A stretch of 64,000 nt of DNA from Bacteroidales bacterium (GTDB taxonomy: Bacteria > Bacteroidota > Bacteroidia > Bacteroidales > UBA932). The position numbers and the translations under genes are program-made. The notes beneath the pieces are model-generated. The model ran no database searches. It was not told the origin of the DNA and saw only the letters and a list, made by a program, of their open reading frames with translations. Location of the stretch: NCBI GenBank assembly GCA_017959005.1, contig JAGDBO010000006.1, forward strand, positions 1-64,000. The letters are read 5' to 3'. Positions 1 through 8,304 of the stretch are shown here, in pieces. Within the stretch, counting starts at the first letter, position 1. Each line of letters opens with the position of its first letter.

Positions 1-99
<99 letters not shown>

Positions 100-104
100 A
101 AAAA

Positions 105-137
105 GCCTCATCAGTTACGACTGATGAGGCTTTTTTT
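105..137 (+). terminator. Intrinsic terminator of the rRNA operon
   Basis: A perfect 10-bp stem (GCCTCATCAG at 105-114 with CTGATGAGGC at 121-130) has a 6-base loop and a seven-T run. A's precede the stem, so it could also stop the DUF1015 transcript arriving on the minus strand, whose gene ends at 170. Confidence 0.92.
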
Positions 138-169
138 GTTGGCAATGCTGCCGCTTCTTTTTATTCAAT

Positions 170-1423
170 CTATTTCTTAAAGTCTGCAAGTGAGTGGATT
201 GTGATACCGCTGCGTAGCTTTGGCTCAAACCAGGTGGTCTTTGGAGGCATAATGTTGCCTGTGTCTGCAATGGTTATAAGCTGACGCATAGAGACAGGGT
301 AGAGCGCAAATGCTGCAACCATCTCTCCGCTGTCCACTCTCTTCTTGAGTTCACCAAGTCCTCTGATTCCGCCAACGAAATCTATTCTGTTGGAAGTTCT
401 GAGGTCTTTGATATCCAGCAGTTTGTCTGCAATGTACTCAGAGAAGACTGATACATCCAGAACTTTGATAGGATCATTGTCATCATATGTACCAGGCTTT
501 GCAGTAAGTGAATACCACTCTCCGCCAATGTACATAGAGAAGTTGTGAAGAGCTGCAGGACGGTAAATCTCCGCTCCCTTCTTTTCAACTGTGAAGAACT
601 CCTCAAGTTTCTTAATGAACTCATCTTTTGTCATACCGTTAAGATCCTTAACTACTCTATTGTAGTCTATAATCTTAAGCTGGCTCTCCGGGAATACAAC
701 GGCCATAAAGAAGTTGTACTCTTCGTTGCCGGTATGGTTAGGATTCTGGGCTCTCTTCTCTGCACCCACTCTGCCTGCAGCAGCTGTACGGTGGTGACCG
801 TCAGCTACATAGAAAGCAGGGATTGTTGAGAAAATCTCTGTGATTCTTTTAATGGTTGCATCATCATCAATCACCCACATCTTGTGACCGAAGCCGTCTT
901 CTGCAACAAAGTCATACTCTGCTGGTTTCTCTTTAACGGTCTTTTCAACTATTGCATTAATCTCTGCGTTATCCGGATAGGCAAAGAAAACAGGCTCAAC
1001 GTTGGCGTTCTGAATCCTTACGTGGATCATACGGTCATCCTCTTTCTCTTTGCGGGTAAGCTCGTGCTTCTTAATTGCACCGCTCATGTAATCATCTGTG
1101 TTGGCGCAAACTACAAGGCCGTACTGAGTTCTGCCGTCCATGGTCTGAGCATAAACGTAGTACTGCTCTTTAGGATCCTGCTTAAGCCAGCCCTTCTCCT
1201 GCCACTTCTTAAAGTTCTCAACGGCTTTGTCATAAGATCTCTGCTCGTGCTCTCCGGCAATAGGGTCAAAATCTATCTCAGGTTTGATAATGTGGAGCAA
1301 AGATTTTTCTCCTGCCTCTGCCTTTGCCTCTTTGGAATTGAGGACATCGTATGGGCGTGAAGCAACCTCTTTAACTATCTCCTTAGGAGGACGGATAGCT
1401 GCAAACGGTTTTACTTTTACCAT
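170..1423 (-). CDS. DUF1015 (COG4198) family protein
   Basis: This 417-residue protein has the full length of the DUF1015 family. The hallmark DGHHR motif is at residues 208-212, within a conserved Y-V-A-D-G-H-H-R-T-A stretch. No signal peptide or membrane segment is visible, so it is probably cytoplasmic. The biochemical function of the family is not established. It starts at ATG 1423, 16 bp after serA, and is the last gene of a serC-serA-DUF1015 operon. That arrangement recurs in Bacteroidales and suggests a role linked to serine or one-carbon metabolism (inference). The transcript probably ends at the bidirectional hairpin at 105-137. Confidence 0.88.
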   Translation of the reverse strand: MVKVKPFAAIRPPKEIVKEVASRPYDVLNSKEAKAEAGEKSLLHIIKPEIDFDPIAGEHEQRSYDKAVENFKKWQEKGWLKQDPKEQYYVYAQTMDGRTQYGLVVCANTDDYMSGAIKKHELTRKEKEDDRMIHVRIQNANVEPVFFAYPDNAEINAIVEKTVKEKPAEYDFVAEDGFGHKMWVIDDDATIKRITEIFSTIPAFYVADGHHRTAAAGRVGAEKRAQNPNHTGNEEYNFFMAVVFPESQLKIIDYNRVVKDLNGMTKDEFIKKLEEFFTVEKKGAEIYRPAALHNFSMYIGGEWYSLTAKPGTYDDNDPIKVLDVSVFSEYIADKLLDIKDLRTSNRIDFVGGIRGLGELKKRVDSGEMVAAFALYPVSMRQLITIADTGNIMPPKTTWFEPKLRSGITIHSLADFKK

Positions 1424-1439
1424 AATTCAATACTCTGAT

Positions 1440-2363
1440 TTAGAATTTGTTAACCTGGAACTTTGTGCAACCGCTCTTAAAGAACTCAACAATCTGGTTT
1501 GCTGCTGCAAGACCTGCGTTGAGGTTAGCCTCTGCAGTCTCCGCACCCTGTTTCTTAGGTGTAGCAAATACTCTCTTGCCAAACTTCTCTTTAAGAACAT
1601 CAATGTTTGCAGGAGCAATATCTGTGATGTACTTAAGGTCTTCTCTCTCCTCCAGAACTTTCTCAAGTTCTATCTCGTTGATAACCTCTTTTCTTGCAGT
1701 GTTTACAAGGCAGCCACCCTTTGGCATCTTGCTCAAAAGAGCGTAGCCAATAGAGCCCTTAGTCTGCTCATTTGCAGGGATATGCAGAGAGATAAAGTTG
1801 CTCTTTGAATAGAGTTCGTCCAAATCTTTTGCAACAATGACACCCTCTGATTCCATCTTCTCTGTTGGAACGAAAGGATCAAAAGCCATAATCTGCATAC
1901 CGAAAGATTTTGCATGCTCAGCAACCAATCTTCCTACGTTTCCGTAAGCCTGAATTCCCAAAGTCTTACCCTTAAGCTCGCTTCCGGTACCAGGAGTAAA
2001 CTGGTTTCTTGAGATGTAAATCATCATACCAATGGCCAGCTCTGCAACTGCGTTGGAATTCTGACCAGGGGTATTCATAGCAACAATCTTTCTCTCAGAA
2101 AGTGCCTGAAGATCAAGGTTGTCAAAGCCCGCACCTGCACGTACCACAATCTTTAGATTCTTAGCAGCGTCAACTACCGCCTTGGTAACTTTGTCTGAAC
2201 GTACTATGAGTGCGTCTGCATCTGCAACAGCAGCCAGAAGTTTATCCTCCGTTCCGTATTTCTCAAGAGCGGCAAAGGTGTGACCTGCACTCTCCACGAT
2301 ATTTTTGATACCCTCTACAGCCTTGGCTGAGAAAGGTTTATCTGTAGCAACAAGAACTTTCAT
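1440..2363 (-). CDS. serA: D-3-phosphoglycerate dehydrogenase, short form
   Basis: This enzyme oxidises 3-phosphoglycerate to 3-phosphohydroxypyruvate with NAD, the first step of serine synthesis. The protein has 307 residues, a short form without the C-terminal ACT or intervening domains. Substrate and NAD domains are recognisable: RAGAGFDN near residue 75, the nucleotide loop around GIQAYGNVG (136-144), and catalytic Arg224 in NTARKE. The usual active-site His (TPHxG) is replaced by Lys in ATPKKQGAET (around 267-276), as in the type III-K phosphoglycerate dehydrogenases. An in-frame TTG lies two codons upstream, but ATG 2363 gives the normal N-terminus MKVLVATD and leaves 6 bp after serC. 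It is co-transcribed with serC. Confidence 0.93.
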   Translation of the reverse strand: MKVLVATDKPFSAKAVEGIKNIVESAGHTFAALEKYGTEDKLLAAVADADALIVRSDKVTKAVVDAAKNLKIVVRAGAGFDNLDLQALSERKIVAMNTPGQNSNAVAELAIGMMIYISRNQFTPGTGSELKGKTLGIQAYGNVGRLVAEHAKSFGMQIMAFDPFVPTEKMESEGVIVAKDLDELYSKSNFISLHIPANEQTKGSIGYALLSKMPKGGCLVNTARKEVINEIELEKVLEEREDLKYITDIAPANIDVLKEKFGKRVFATPKKQGAETAEANLNAGLAAANQIVEFFKSGCTKFQVNKF

Positions 2364-2369
2364 AATCAA

Positions 2370-3470
2370 CTATTTTGTATGTTGTTTCTCAAATTCCTTC
2401 ATGCACTTGATAAGAGCCTTAACGCTGCTTACAGGGCAAGCATTGTAGATAGAAGCTCTGAATCCGCCAACTGAACGGTGACCCTTAACACCCATCATAC
2501 CGTTTGATTTAGCAAACTCTAAGAAGTTGGACTCCAACTCTTTGTACTCAGGAGCCATAACAAAGCAAACGTTCATGATAGAACGGTCCTCTGGATTTGC
2601 AGTTCCAACGAACATTCTATTGCGCTCAATCTCATCATAAAGCATCTCTGCCTTCTCAACATTGATCTTGTTGATCTTCTCAACACCGCCAATGCTTCTT
2701 AACCATCTGAGGGTCTGAGTCATAATGTAGATAGCAAATACAGGAGGAGTGTTGAACATACTCTCTTTCTCAATGTGAGTTCTGTAGTCCAACATTGTAG
2801 GGATGTAGTTGGAAACTTTACCAAGAACATCATCTCTTACAATTGCAAATGATACACCTGCAGGACCTACGTTCTTCTGAGCACCACCGTAGATAAGACC
2901 ATACTTGGTAACATCTACAGGACGGCTCATAATGTCTGAAGACATATCTGCAACCAATGTTACAGGGCTGTCCATATCGTACTTGATCTCAGTACCGTAG
3001 ATAGTGTTGTTGGTTGTAATGTGGAAGTAATCCAAATCTGTAGGGATTGTGTAATCCTTTGGAATGTAGCAGTAAGTTTTGTCTGCAGAAGAAGCAACTG
3101 CAAATGCAGCGTCAGAAGCAAGTCCTCTGCTCTTTGCAATTCCCTGAGCCTCCTTCAGAGCCTTCTTTGCCCAAACACCGGTCTCAAGATAACCAGCCTT
3201 TTTCTCAAAGAGGTTCATTGCAACATAAAGGAACTGAAGAGAAGCACCACCACCTAAAAAGAGAATGTGGTAGTTATCCGGAATGCCCAAAAGCTCTCTC
3301 CAGAGCTGACGGCACTCGTTCATAACGTTCTCCCACTCCTTGCTGCGGTGAGAAATTGAAACTACAGGAATGCCTGTACCTGCAAAATCTTTAAGGGCGT
3401 CAATTGTTGAATCTATTGCCTGCTCAGGAAGCACACATGGGCCTGCAAAGAAATTATAAGCTTTTTTCAT
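2370..3470 (-). CDS. serC: Phosphoserine aminotransferase
   Basis: This PLP enzyme converts 3-phosphohydroxypyruvate plus glutamate to phosphoserine and 2-oxoglutarate, and also acts in pyridoxine synthesis in many bacteria. The 366 residues match family length. The N-terminal [10 protein letters not shown] motif, the GGGASLQF phosphate-binding segment (73-80) and the PLP lysine K199 in GGAQKN are all present. It is the first gene of the operon, followed 6 bp later by serA. A minus-strand TATATTTG element at 3500-3507, about 30 bp before the start, fits a Bacteroidota -7 box. Confidence 0.96.
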   Translation of the reverse strand: MKKAYNFFAGPCVLPEQAIDSTIDALKDFAGTGIPVVSISHRSKEWENVMNECRQLWRELLGIPDNYHILFLGGGASLQFLYVAMNLFEKKAGYLETGVWAKKALKEAQGIAKSRGLASDAAFAVASSADKTYCYIPKDYTIPTDLDYFHITTNNTIYGTEIKYDMDSPVTLVADMSSDIMSRPVDVTKYGLIYGGAQKNVGPAGVSFAIVRDDVLGKVSNYIPTMLDYRTHIEKESMFNTPPVFAIYIMTQTLRWLRSIGGVEKINKINVEKAEMLYDEIERNRMFVGTANPEDRSIMNVCFVMAPEYKELESNFLEFAKSNGMMGVKGHRSVGGFRASIYNACPVSSVKALIKCMKEFEKQHTK

Positions 3471-3499
3471 ATCTCTAGTTTTAATTAATTCCTATTCGA

Positions 3500-3507
3500 C
3501 AAATATA
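3500..3507 (-). promoter_or_regulatory. Putative -7 box of the serC-serA operon
   Basis: On the minus strand these bases read TATATTTG, a full match to the Bacteroidota -7 consensus TAnnTTTG, about 30 bp upstream of serC. No convincing -33 TTG sits at the usual distance, so this is a single-element call. Confidence 0.5.
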
Positions 3508-3533
3508 CAAATAATATTGATAGTAAAAATCCT

Positions 3534-3541
3534 TATCTTTG
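3534..3541 (+). promoter_or_regulatory. Putative -7 box of the C69 dipeptidase gene
   Basis: TATCTTTG matches TAnnTTTG and lies 22 bp before the ATG at 3564, which would give a leader of roughly 15-18 nt. It stands back to back with the serC element in the 93-bp divergent intergenic region. Confidence 0.5.
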
Positions 3542-3563
3542 TTAAAATTCAATTGTAACCCTT

Positions 3564-5234
3564 ATGAAACGTTTTCTTTTACTCGCGATGGCTCTCTTTG
3601 GAGTCCTGGTCTATCCTACGGATGTGGATGGCTGTACAAACCTTATTGTTGGAAAGAAGGCCTCCGTAGACGGAAGCGTCATCTGCACCTACAACTGTGA
3701 CGGATTCGGATATGCCGCATCTCTGACCTACTCTCCTGCAGGAATGCATGCTCCCGGAGAGATGATTAACGTAAGAAATTGGTTCTCTCCTAAAAACGTA
3801 GAGATGCTTATACCGCAGGTTCCTTATACCTACGGAGTTATGGGCCTTATGAATGACCATCAGGTTTCTATTGTGGAGACAACTTGGGGCGGACGTCCGG
3901 AACTCAGAAACAAGGAGGGCTGGCTGGGATACTTTACACTTATGCAGATTGCTCTTCAGAGAGCGGCAACGGCAAGAGAGGCTATTGCCGTTATGCATCA
4001 GCTGGTTCAGGAGTACGGATACAATGATACAGGTGAATCCTTTGCAGTATGTGATAAGGATGAGGCCTGGATTATGGAACTCATTGGAAAGGGTGAAGGA
4101 AGAAAGGGTGCAGTTTGGGTAGCAAGACGTGTTCCGGATGATTGCATAACCGCTTACGCCAACTCCAGCCGCATACGTAAATTCCCTCAGGCTAAGAAGA
4201 TAGACAAGAAACTCGGATTCTATGTTGTTGAGAACGAGTGCATGTACTCTCCGGATGTTATCTCCTTTGCAAGAGAGATGGGATACTTTAACGGAGAGGA
4301 CAAAGACTTCAGTTTCCGTGAGGCATACGGACCAATGGATTTCAGTACTATAAGATACTGCGAGGCAAGAGTTTGGAGTTTCTTCCGCCACCACTATGAC
4401 AAGGCGGTTATAGATAGTTATCTTCCTTTCATTAACGGAAAGTTGGAGATCTGTGATGAACTTCCTCTTTGGATAAAGCCGGAGAAACCTGTAACCGTAC
4501 GTGAGATAATGAACGATATGAGAGACCATTACGAGGGTACTGCTCTGGATATGACAGCAGATATTAGTGCAGGTCCTTGGGGTTCCCCTTACCGTCATCA
4601 ATCTATAAACCTTTACACCAGTGATTCTACCAAACTCTTCAGAGAGAGACCAATAGGCTGCCAGCAGAGTGCAATGACAATGGTTTGCCAGATGAGAGAC
4701 TGGCTGCCGGACGAGGTGGGCGGAGTTACCTACTTCAATCTTGACGATGCTACTATGGTTGCATATGTGCCTGTATATTGCGGAAATACATACGTTCCGG
4801 AACCTTTCCGCAGGGAGAACAACAACATTATGGAGTTCAGCACAAAGAGCGCATTCTGGATGAACAACTTTGTTGCAAATATGATTTACCCGAGATGGAG
4901 CGCCATGATTCCTGATCTTCTGGAGGCTCAGAAAGAGCTGGAGGATTTCTATGCGGAGGATCAGAAGAAGGTAGAGGAGGCTTGTGCTAAAATGACTCGT
5001 AATGAGAGAGTTGACTTCCTTAACCACAAGACGGAGAAGTACACGGATATGATGATGAAACGTTGGGATAAACTTGCAAGACTGCTTATTGTAAAACACA
5101 ATGACCAGACTATGCAGCCTTCAAAAGAGGGAGTGGTTGTTCCTGGCAGAAGAACAGCTCCTCAATACTCTCCTGTATTCAACGATGCCATTAAGAAGCA
5201 CACCGGAGACCGTTACGTAGTGCCTAATAATTAG
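3564..5234 (+). CDS. Secreted C69-family dipeptidase
   Basis: This 556-residue protein belongs to the peptidase C69 (PepD-like) family of N-terminal nucleophile hydrolases that cleave dipeptides. Residues 1-23 form a signal peptide, and the next residue is Cys24 in CTNLIVG. In this family the exposed N-terminal Cys is the nucleophile, so signal cleavage probably activates the enzyme. It is probably periplasmic or outer-surface. Other family features include the DGSVICTYN segment and the later ETTWGG and DEAWIMEL blocks. It stands alone between divergent serC and convergent miaA, overlapping the miaA 3' end by 4 bp. The exact dipeptide preference cannot be read from sequence. A 506-codon antisense frame across the gene is a coding shadow. 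Confidence 0.9.
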   Translation: MKRFLLLAMALFGVLVYPTDVDGCTNLIVGKKASVDGSVICTYNCDGFGYAASLTYSPAGMHAPGEMINVRNWFSPKNVEMLIPQVPYTYGVMGLMNDHQVSIVETTWGGRPELRNKEGWLGYFTLMQIALQRAATAREAIAVMHQLVQEYGYNDTGESFAVCDKDEAWIMELIGKGEGRKGAVWVARRVPDDCITAYANSSRIRKFPQAKKIDKKLGFYVVENECMYSPDVISFAREMGYFNGEDKDFSFREAYGPMDFSTIRYCEARVWSFFRHHYDKAVIDSYLPFINGKLEICDELPLWIKPEKPVTVREIMNDMRDHYEGTALDMTADISAGPWGSPYRHQSINLYTSDSTKLFRERPIGCQQSAMTMVCQMRDWLPDEVGGVTYFNLDDATMVAYVPVYCGNTYVPEPFRRENNNIMEFSTKSAFWMNNFVANMIYPRWSAMIPDLLEAQKELEDFYAEDQKKVEEACAKMTRNERVDFLNHKTEKYTDMMMKRWDKLARLLIVKHNDQTMQPSKEGVVVPGRRTAPQYSPVFNDAIKKHTGDRYVVPNN

Positions 5235-6127
5235 AGATTTATCCAAGAGATAGATTTATCTCTTCCCCAATAGGACACCTGCCGTTTAGCATAGCGGCGG
5301 GTGTTCATTTTTATAGCCTCAACCGCTGTTTCCAAGTCTGTTTTACCATCCAGATAATCAAAGAGTTCACGGTAGCCTACGGTTCTCAATGAAGGTATAT
5401 GTTCAAGGTCTGCCTTCAACTCTCCGTTTACAAAACGGAAATGATCCAAAGACTTAACTTCATCCAGCAACCCTCCACTCATCATCTTGTCAACCCTCTG
5501 GTTTATACGGCTATACAACTTCTCTCTCTCCATATTGAGACCTATCTTCTCAATTGCAAAAGGACGCTCCTTTGCTCCGCTCTTCCACTCGGAGAACTTT
5601 TTCCCGGTCTGAAGAGTTACCTCCAGTGCTCTTACAATACGCTGTGGATTAGCAATATCCAGCGCCGCATAAGACTCCGGATCAAGTTGTTTCAACTCAT
5701 ATCTCAAAGACTCCAGCCCCTCTTCCTTAAGACGGATATTGAGAGTATGGCGCAGTTTCAGATCCGCCTCCGGAAAGGCATCCAGTCCGTTGCATACGGC
5801 ATCAATATAGAGTCCGCTGCCTCCGCACATAATTATTCTGTTGTGCTCTTTGAAGAGCTCTTTAAGCAGAGCGAGCGCCTCAAGTTCATATCTTCCGGCT
5901 GTGTAATGCTCTGTAATAGAGTTGGTTTGAATGAAGTAATGTTTTACCTCAGAGAGCTGTTCTTTGGAGGGAACGGCGGTTCCAATTGTAAGTTCCTTGA
6001 AGATTTGACGGGAGTCACAGTTTAGAATAGGAGAGCCAATCTCCTTTGCAAGTTTAATGGCATAATCTGTCTTACCTACGGCCGTTGGACCTAGGATAAT
6101 AGTGAGAGTATTACGGGTTTGTGCCAC
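5231..6127 (-). CDS. miaA: tRNA dimethylallyltransferase
   Basis: MiaA transfers the dimethylallyl group of DMAPP to N6 of A37 in tRNAs that read UNN codons. The 298-residue protein has the P-loop GPTAVGKT (13-20), the DSRQIF substrate motif and the AxxNPQRIVRALEV segment typical of the family. The start is GTG at 6127; the first G overlaps the stop of the preceding gene (TAGTG), indicating translational coupling. No better ATG lies near the P-loop. It is the last gene of a three-gene minus-strand operon and converges on the C69 gene with a 4-bp overlap. Confidence 0.94.
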   Translation of the reverse strand: MAQTRNTLTIILGPTAVGKTDYAIKLAKEIGSPILNCDSRQIFKELTIGTAVPSKEQLSEVKHYFIQTNSITEHYTAGRYELEALALLKELFKEHNRIIMCGGSGLYIDAVCNGLDAFPEADLKLRHTLNIRLKEEGLESLRYELKQLDPESYAALDIANPQRIVRALEVTLQTGKKFSEWKSGAKERPFAIEKIGLNMEREKLYSRINQRVDKMMSGGLLDEVKSLDHFRFVNGELKADLEHIPSLRTVGYRELFDYLDGKTDLETAVEAIKMNTRRYAKRQVSYWGRDKSISWINL

Positions 6128-6615
6128 TAGAAATCTGTATCGTTATCTTCCGGGTCCTCTTCCGTCTCGGTTCCCAATTCCTCAAAATCTGTGAGAGTGT
6201 CCAGGTTGTCCAACTTGCTGGAGAACTGACCGGGAGCTCTTCCTTTCTCCGCTGTAAGACGCGGATAGTGAATGTGCGGAATCTGCTCAACCTCACCCTC
6301 GTACGTTAGGGTAAGGAACTTGTTTTTGCTTAGATCAAATACATACTGGATGGTGGTCTCTCCCTTGGAAAGAGTCTTGGAGAGAGTTACTCCGTCTATG
6401 GTTCCGCTTCCCAAATCAAAGAGTCCGTACATCCCCTTCATCTTTCCCTTCTCATCAAACCCCTTAAATGCAATCATCTGATCCGGAGCAAAATCCAGAT
6501 CATTCACCAGGAATTTGTTCAGCGCAAAAAGAGTCATCTCATCTGAGAATTCATACTCTCTGAAGAAGACCTTGTTGCCCGGGAAGGTTACTCTGTATTT
6601 GATAATCTTTGCCAT
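6127..6615 (-). CDS. pRiA4b ORF-3-like (IS1096 TnpR-like) family protein
   Basis: The 162-residue protein begins MAKIIKYRVTF and resembles the small plasmid pRiA4b ORF-3-like family (PF07929) in its alternating strand pattern, the FKGFDEKGKMKGMYG segment and an acidic C-terminal tail. The function of the family is unknown, and the transposon-based name is historical; nothing nearby looks like a transposon. A longer frame starts at 6648, but ATG 6615 has an AGAAAG sequence just upstream and the better family N-terminus. It overlaps the end of the acyl-CoA reductase gene by 28 bp and the miaA start by 1 bp. Confidence 0.72.
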   Translation of the reverse strand: MAKIIKYRVTFPGNKVFFREYEFSDEMTLFALNKFLVNDLDFAPDQMIAFKGFDEKGKMKGMYGLFDLGSGTIDGVTLSKTLSKGETTIQYVFDLSKNKFLTLTYEGEVEQIPHIHYPRLTAEKGRAPGQFSSKLDNLDTLTDFEELGTETEEDPEDNDTDF

Positions 6616-7601
6616 AATCTTTCTACTGTGTTTATTCCGTCCATCCACTCGTCAATCTTAGGACGCTGCGCTATCCCAAATTTAGTGAATATTTTCTGTA
6701 TTTGCTCCGAGTGCTCCTTGCAGAAATGTTCTACATCTTCATTACTCTCATAAAATGAGAAGTTTACGCAGCCCATAGGAGGAAAAACGGAAGAGGTGTT
6801 TCTCATTATAAAGAAGCCTCCGTCAATGAACTCTTCTCCCTCCATTGTAAGCAGTGCACGCTGGCGTGTAACGGAATTTGCAAAGGCGGAAATCTCAGAG
6901 ACCATTTTCATCTTTTGAGCCCCCTTTACAAGAGGCTTAAAATCAAAACCTTTTGGAGCCAGCAGGTAACTTATGCTGCGGCAGCCAAGTCCGCAGTAGA
7001 GAAACATATCCTCCGCCAGTCCTTCTAGTTCCTCTTCAGATTCTCTTCCGTTAAGAACTCCGCAGCTGAATCTTGAACCCCTGGCAATAAGCGGAACGCC
7101 CTTAAACTCAGAGGAGAGCAGGGCTTTGTTCTCGTCAGAACCGCTGAAAAGAATCACATCCGGCTTATATGAATTGAGTTCCGTTGCAGGTGCATTAACA
7201 GGAAGGAACTTAACACGATTTTTAATCTCCGAGCCTGTTTCCTCAATCATTGCGGGGATAAGATAACGATCTTTGGAAGAGAGCTTTACAACGGCGTTGG
7301 CACCTGTGGAGAGAGCGGAGATCAGATCGTGAAAACCAACTGCCGGTATATTGCCCGCCATAATGATTCCGAAGGTTTTACCCCGCATCATCTCTCTCTT
7401 GTCCTCGGAAAAAGAGAGCAACTTCTTTAGCGCCTCCTCACTGAGGTACTCCTTTGCGATGGCGGAAAGGGCCTTTTTCTGCATAGAGGGGGTAAAGAGC
7501 GGGTTAGAGGCAAAAGAGGAAGAGACGGCTTCAAAAAAACCATCGCGGAGCAAAAATGCTAACCTGCTGAAACTCTTTATGAACACCTCCTCAAAGCCCA
7601 T
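6588..7601 (-). CDS. Acyl-CoA reductase, LuxC-like family
   Basis: This 337-residue protein resembles the LuxC-type acyl-CoA reductases (PF05893) common in Bacteroidota, an aldehyde-dehydrogenase-fold family that reduces acyl-CoA to an aldehyde with NADPH. Visible features are a Rossmann-like GIIMAGNIPAVGFHD segment near residue 80, VKLSSKD, ILFSGSDENK and the probable catalytic cysteine in YCGLGCRSIS (around 203-212). There is no luxD/luxE partner nearby, so the acyl donor is unknown. It is the first gene of an operon with the pRiA4b-like gene and miaA. The promoter is well supported at 7621-7651. Confidence 0.8.
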   Translation of the reverse strand: MGFEEVFIKSFSRLAFLLRDGFFEAVSSSFASNPLFTPSMQKKALSAIAKEYLSEEALKKLLSFSEDKREMMRGKTFGIIMAGNIPAVGFHDLISALSTGANAVVKLSSKDRYLIPAMIEETGSEIKNRVKFLPVNAPATELNSYKPDVILFSGSDENKALLSSEFKGVPLIARGSRFSCGVLNGRESEEELEGLAEDMFLYCGLGCRSISYLLAPKGFDFKPLVKGAQKMKMVSEISAFANSVTRQRALLTMEGEEFIDGGFFIMRNTSSVFPPMGCVNFSFYESNEDVEHFCKEHSEQIQKIFTKFGIAQRPKIDEWMDGINTVERLWQRLSNTE

Positions 7602-7617
7602 TTGCGCCCTTTTCTTA

Positions 7618-7648
7618 TTGCAAATTTACCAAAAACAGACTACCTTAG
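7618..7648 (+). promoter_or_regulatory. Promoter of the yigZ gene (TTG-N20-TACCTTAG)
   Basis: TTG at 7618-7620 and TACCTTAG at 7641-7648 (one mismatch to TAnnTTTG) are 20 bp apart. The predicted start of transcription is only about 5 nt before the ATG at 7658, so the message would be nearly leaderless. Confidence 0.5.
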
Positions 7649-7651
7649 CAA
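7621..7651 (-). promoter_or_regulatory. Promoter of the acyl-CoA reductase operon (TTG-N20-TAAATTTG)
   Basis: On the minus strand the -33 TTG (7649-7651) and the -7 TAAATTTG (7621-7628) are separated by exactly 20 bp, which fits the Bacteroidota primary sigma factor promoter. Its -33 box abuts the -7 box of the opposing yigZ promoter. Confidence 0.65.
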
Positions 7652-7657
7652 CCCGGA

Positions 7658-8287
7658 ATGGGCACAGAGAAAAAGTTGAATCTAACAGGTCTTCCGGACA
7701 ACTATCTAAGTATCGCCTCCCCTTGTGAGGGTCTTTACAAAGATAACGGAAGCCGTTTTCTCTCTCTAGCCTTCCCTTGTCAGAGCCCGGACGAGGCGGA
7801 AGAAAAGGTAAAATCACTTAGAAAAGAGTACTTTGATGCAACCCACCACTGCTATGCGTATCGCATTGGGCAGAAGGGAGATCTGTTCAGAATCAACGAT
7901 GACGGTGAGCCCTCTTCCACCGCGGGAAGACCTATTTATGGAGAGATTCTCTCTAGAAATCTGAGTGACATACTTGTGGTTGTGGTGCGCTGGTTCGGCG
8001 GTGTGAAACTTGGAGTGCCGGGGCTTATAAAGGCCTATAAACAAGCTACTCAGGAGGCTTTGGACTCTGCAAAAGTGATAACAAAAACGGCAACGCGTCC
8101 GCTCAAAATTCACTTCTCTTATCCTCAGACAGACCGAGTCTTGAAGGAACTGCGCAAGCGTGGAATCAGTGAGAGTGACAAGGAGTTCGGAGTGGATTGC
8201 TCACTTACCGCACACACCCCTTTGAGTATGTGCAGTGAGATTGTGAGCGTGCTGGAAAAGATTGAAAACGTTACAGTTACAGAATAA
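7658..8287 (+). CDS. yigZ: YigZ/IMPACT (UPF0029) family protein
   Basis: The 209-residue protein carries the UPF0029 signature: YRIG near residue 68, NDDGEPSSTAGRPI and VVVRWFGGVKLGVPGL. The family is related to eukaryotic IMPACT, a translational regulator; in bacteria the fold resembles elongation factor G domain IV, but the role is not settled. The C-terminal ~75 residues correspond to the small DUF1949-like domain. The gene is transcribed divergently from the acyl-CoA reductase and ends 17 bp before pyrB. Confidence 0.9.
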   Translation: MGTEKKLNLTGLPDNYLSIASPCEGLYKDNGSRFLSLAFPCQSPDEAEEKVKSLRKEYFDATHHCYAYRIGQKGDLFRINDDGEPSSTAGRPIYGEILSRNLSDILVVVVRWFGGVKLGVPGLIKAYKQATQEALDSAKVITKTATRPLKIHFSYPQTDRVLKELRKRGISESDKEFGVDCSLTAHTPLSMCSEIVSVLEKIENVTVTE

Positions 8288-8304
8288 ACTAATAATTCAA
8301 TAAT

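Noticed and set aside
3579..5099. 506-codon open frame on the minus strand inside the C69 dipeptidase gene
   Set aside because: It lies antisense to a clearly coding gene, has a low-complexity, Cys/His/Leu-rich translation without domain motifs, and is explained by the codon bias of the real gene.
6127..6615. Transposon-derived gene (IS1096 TnpR-like name)
   Set aside because: The name comes from the family's first examples; there are no terminal repeats, no transposase and the gene sits in a tight operon.
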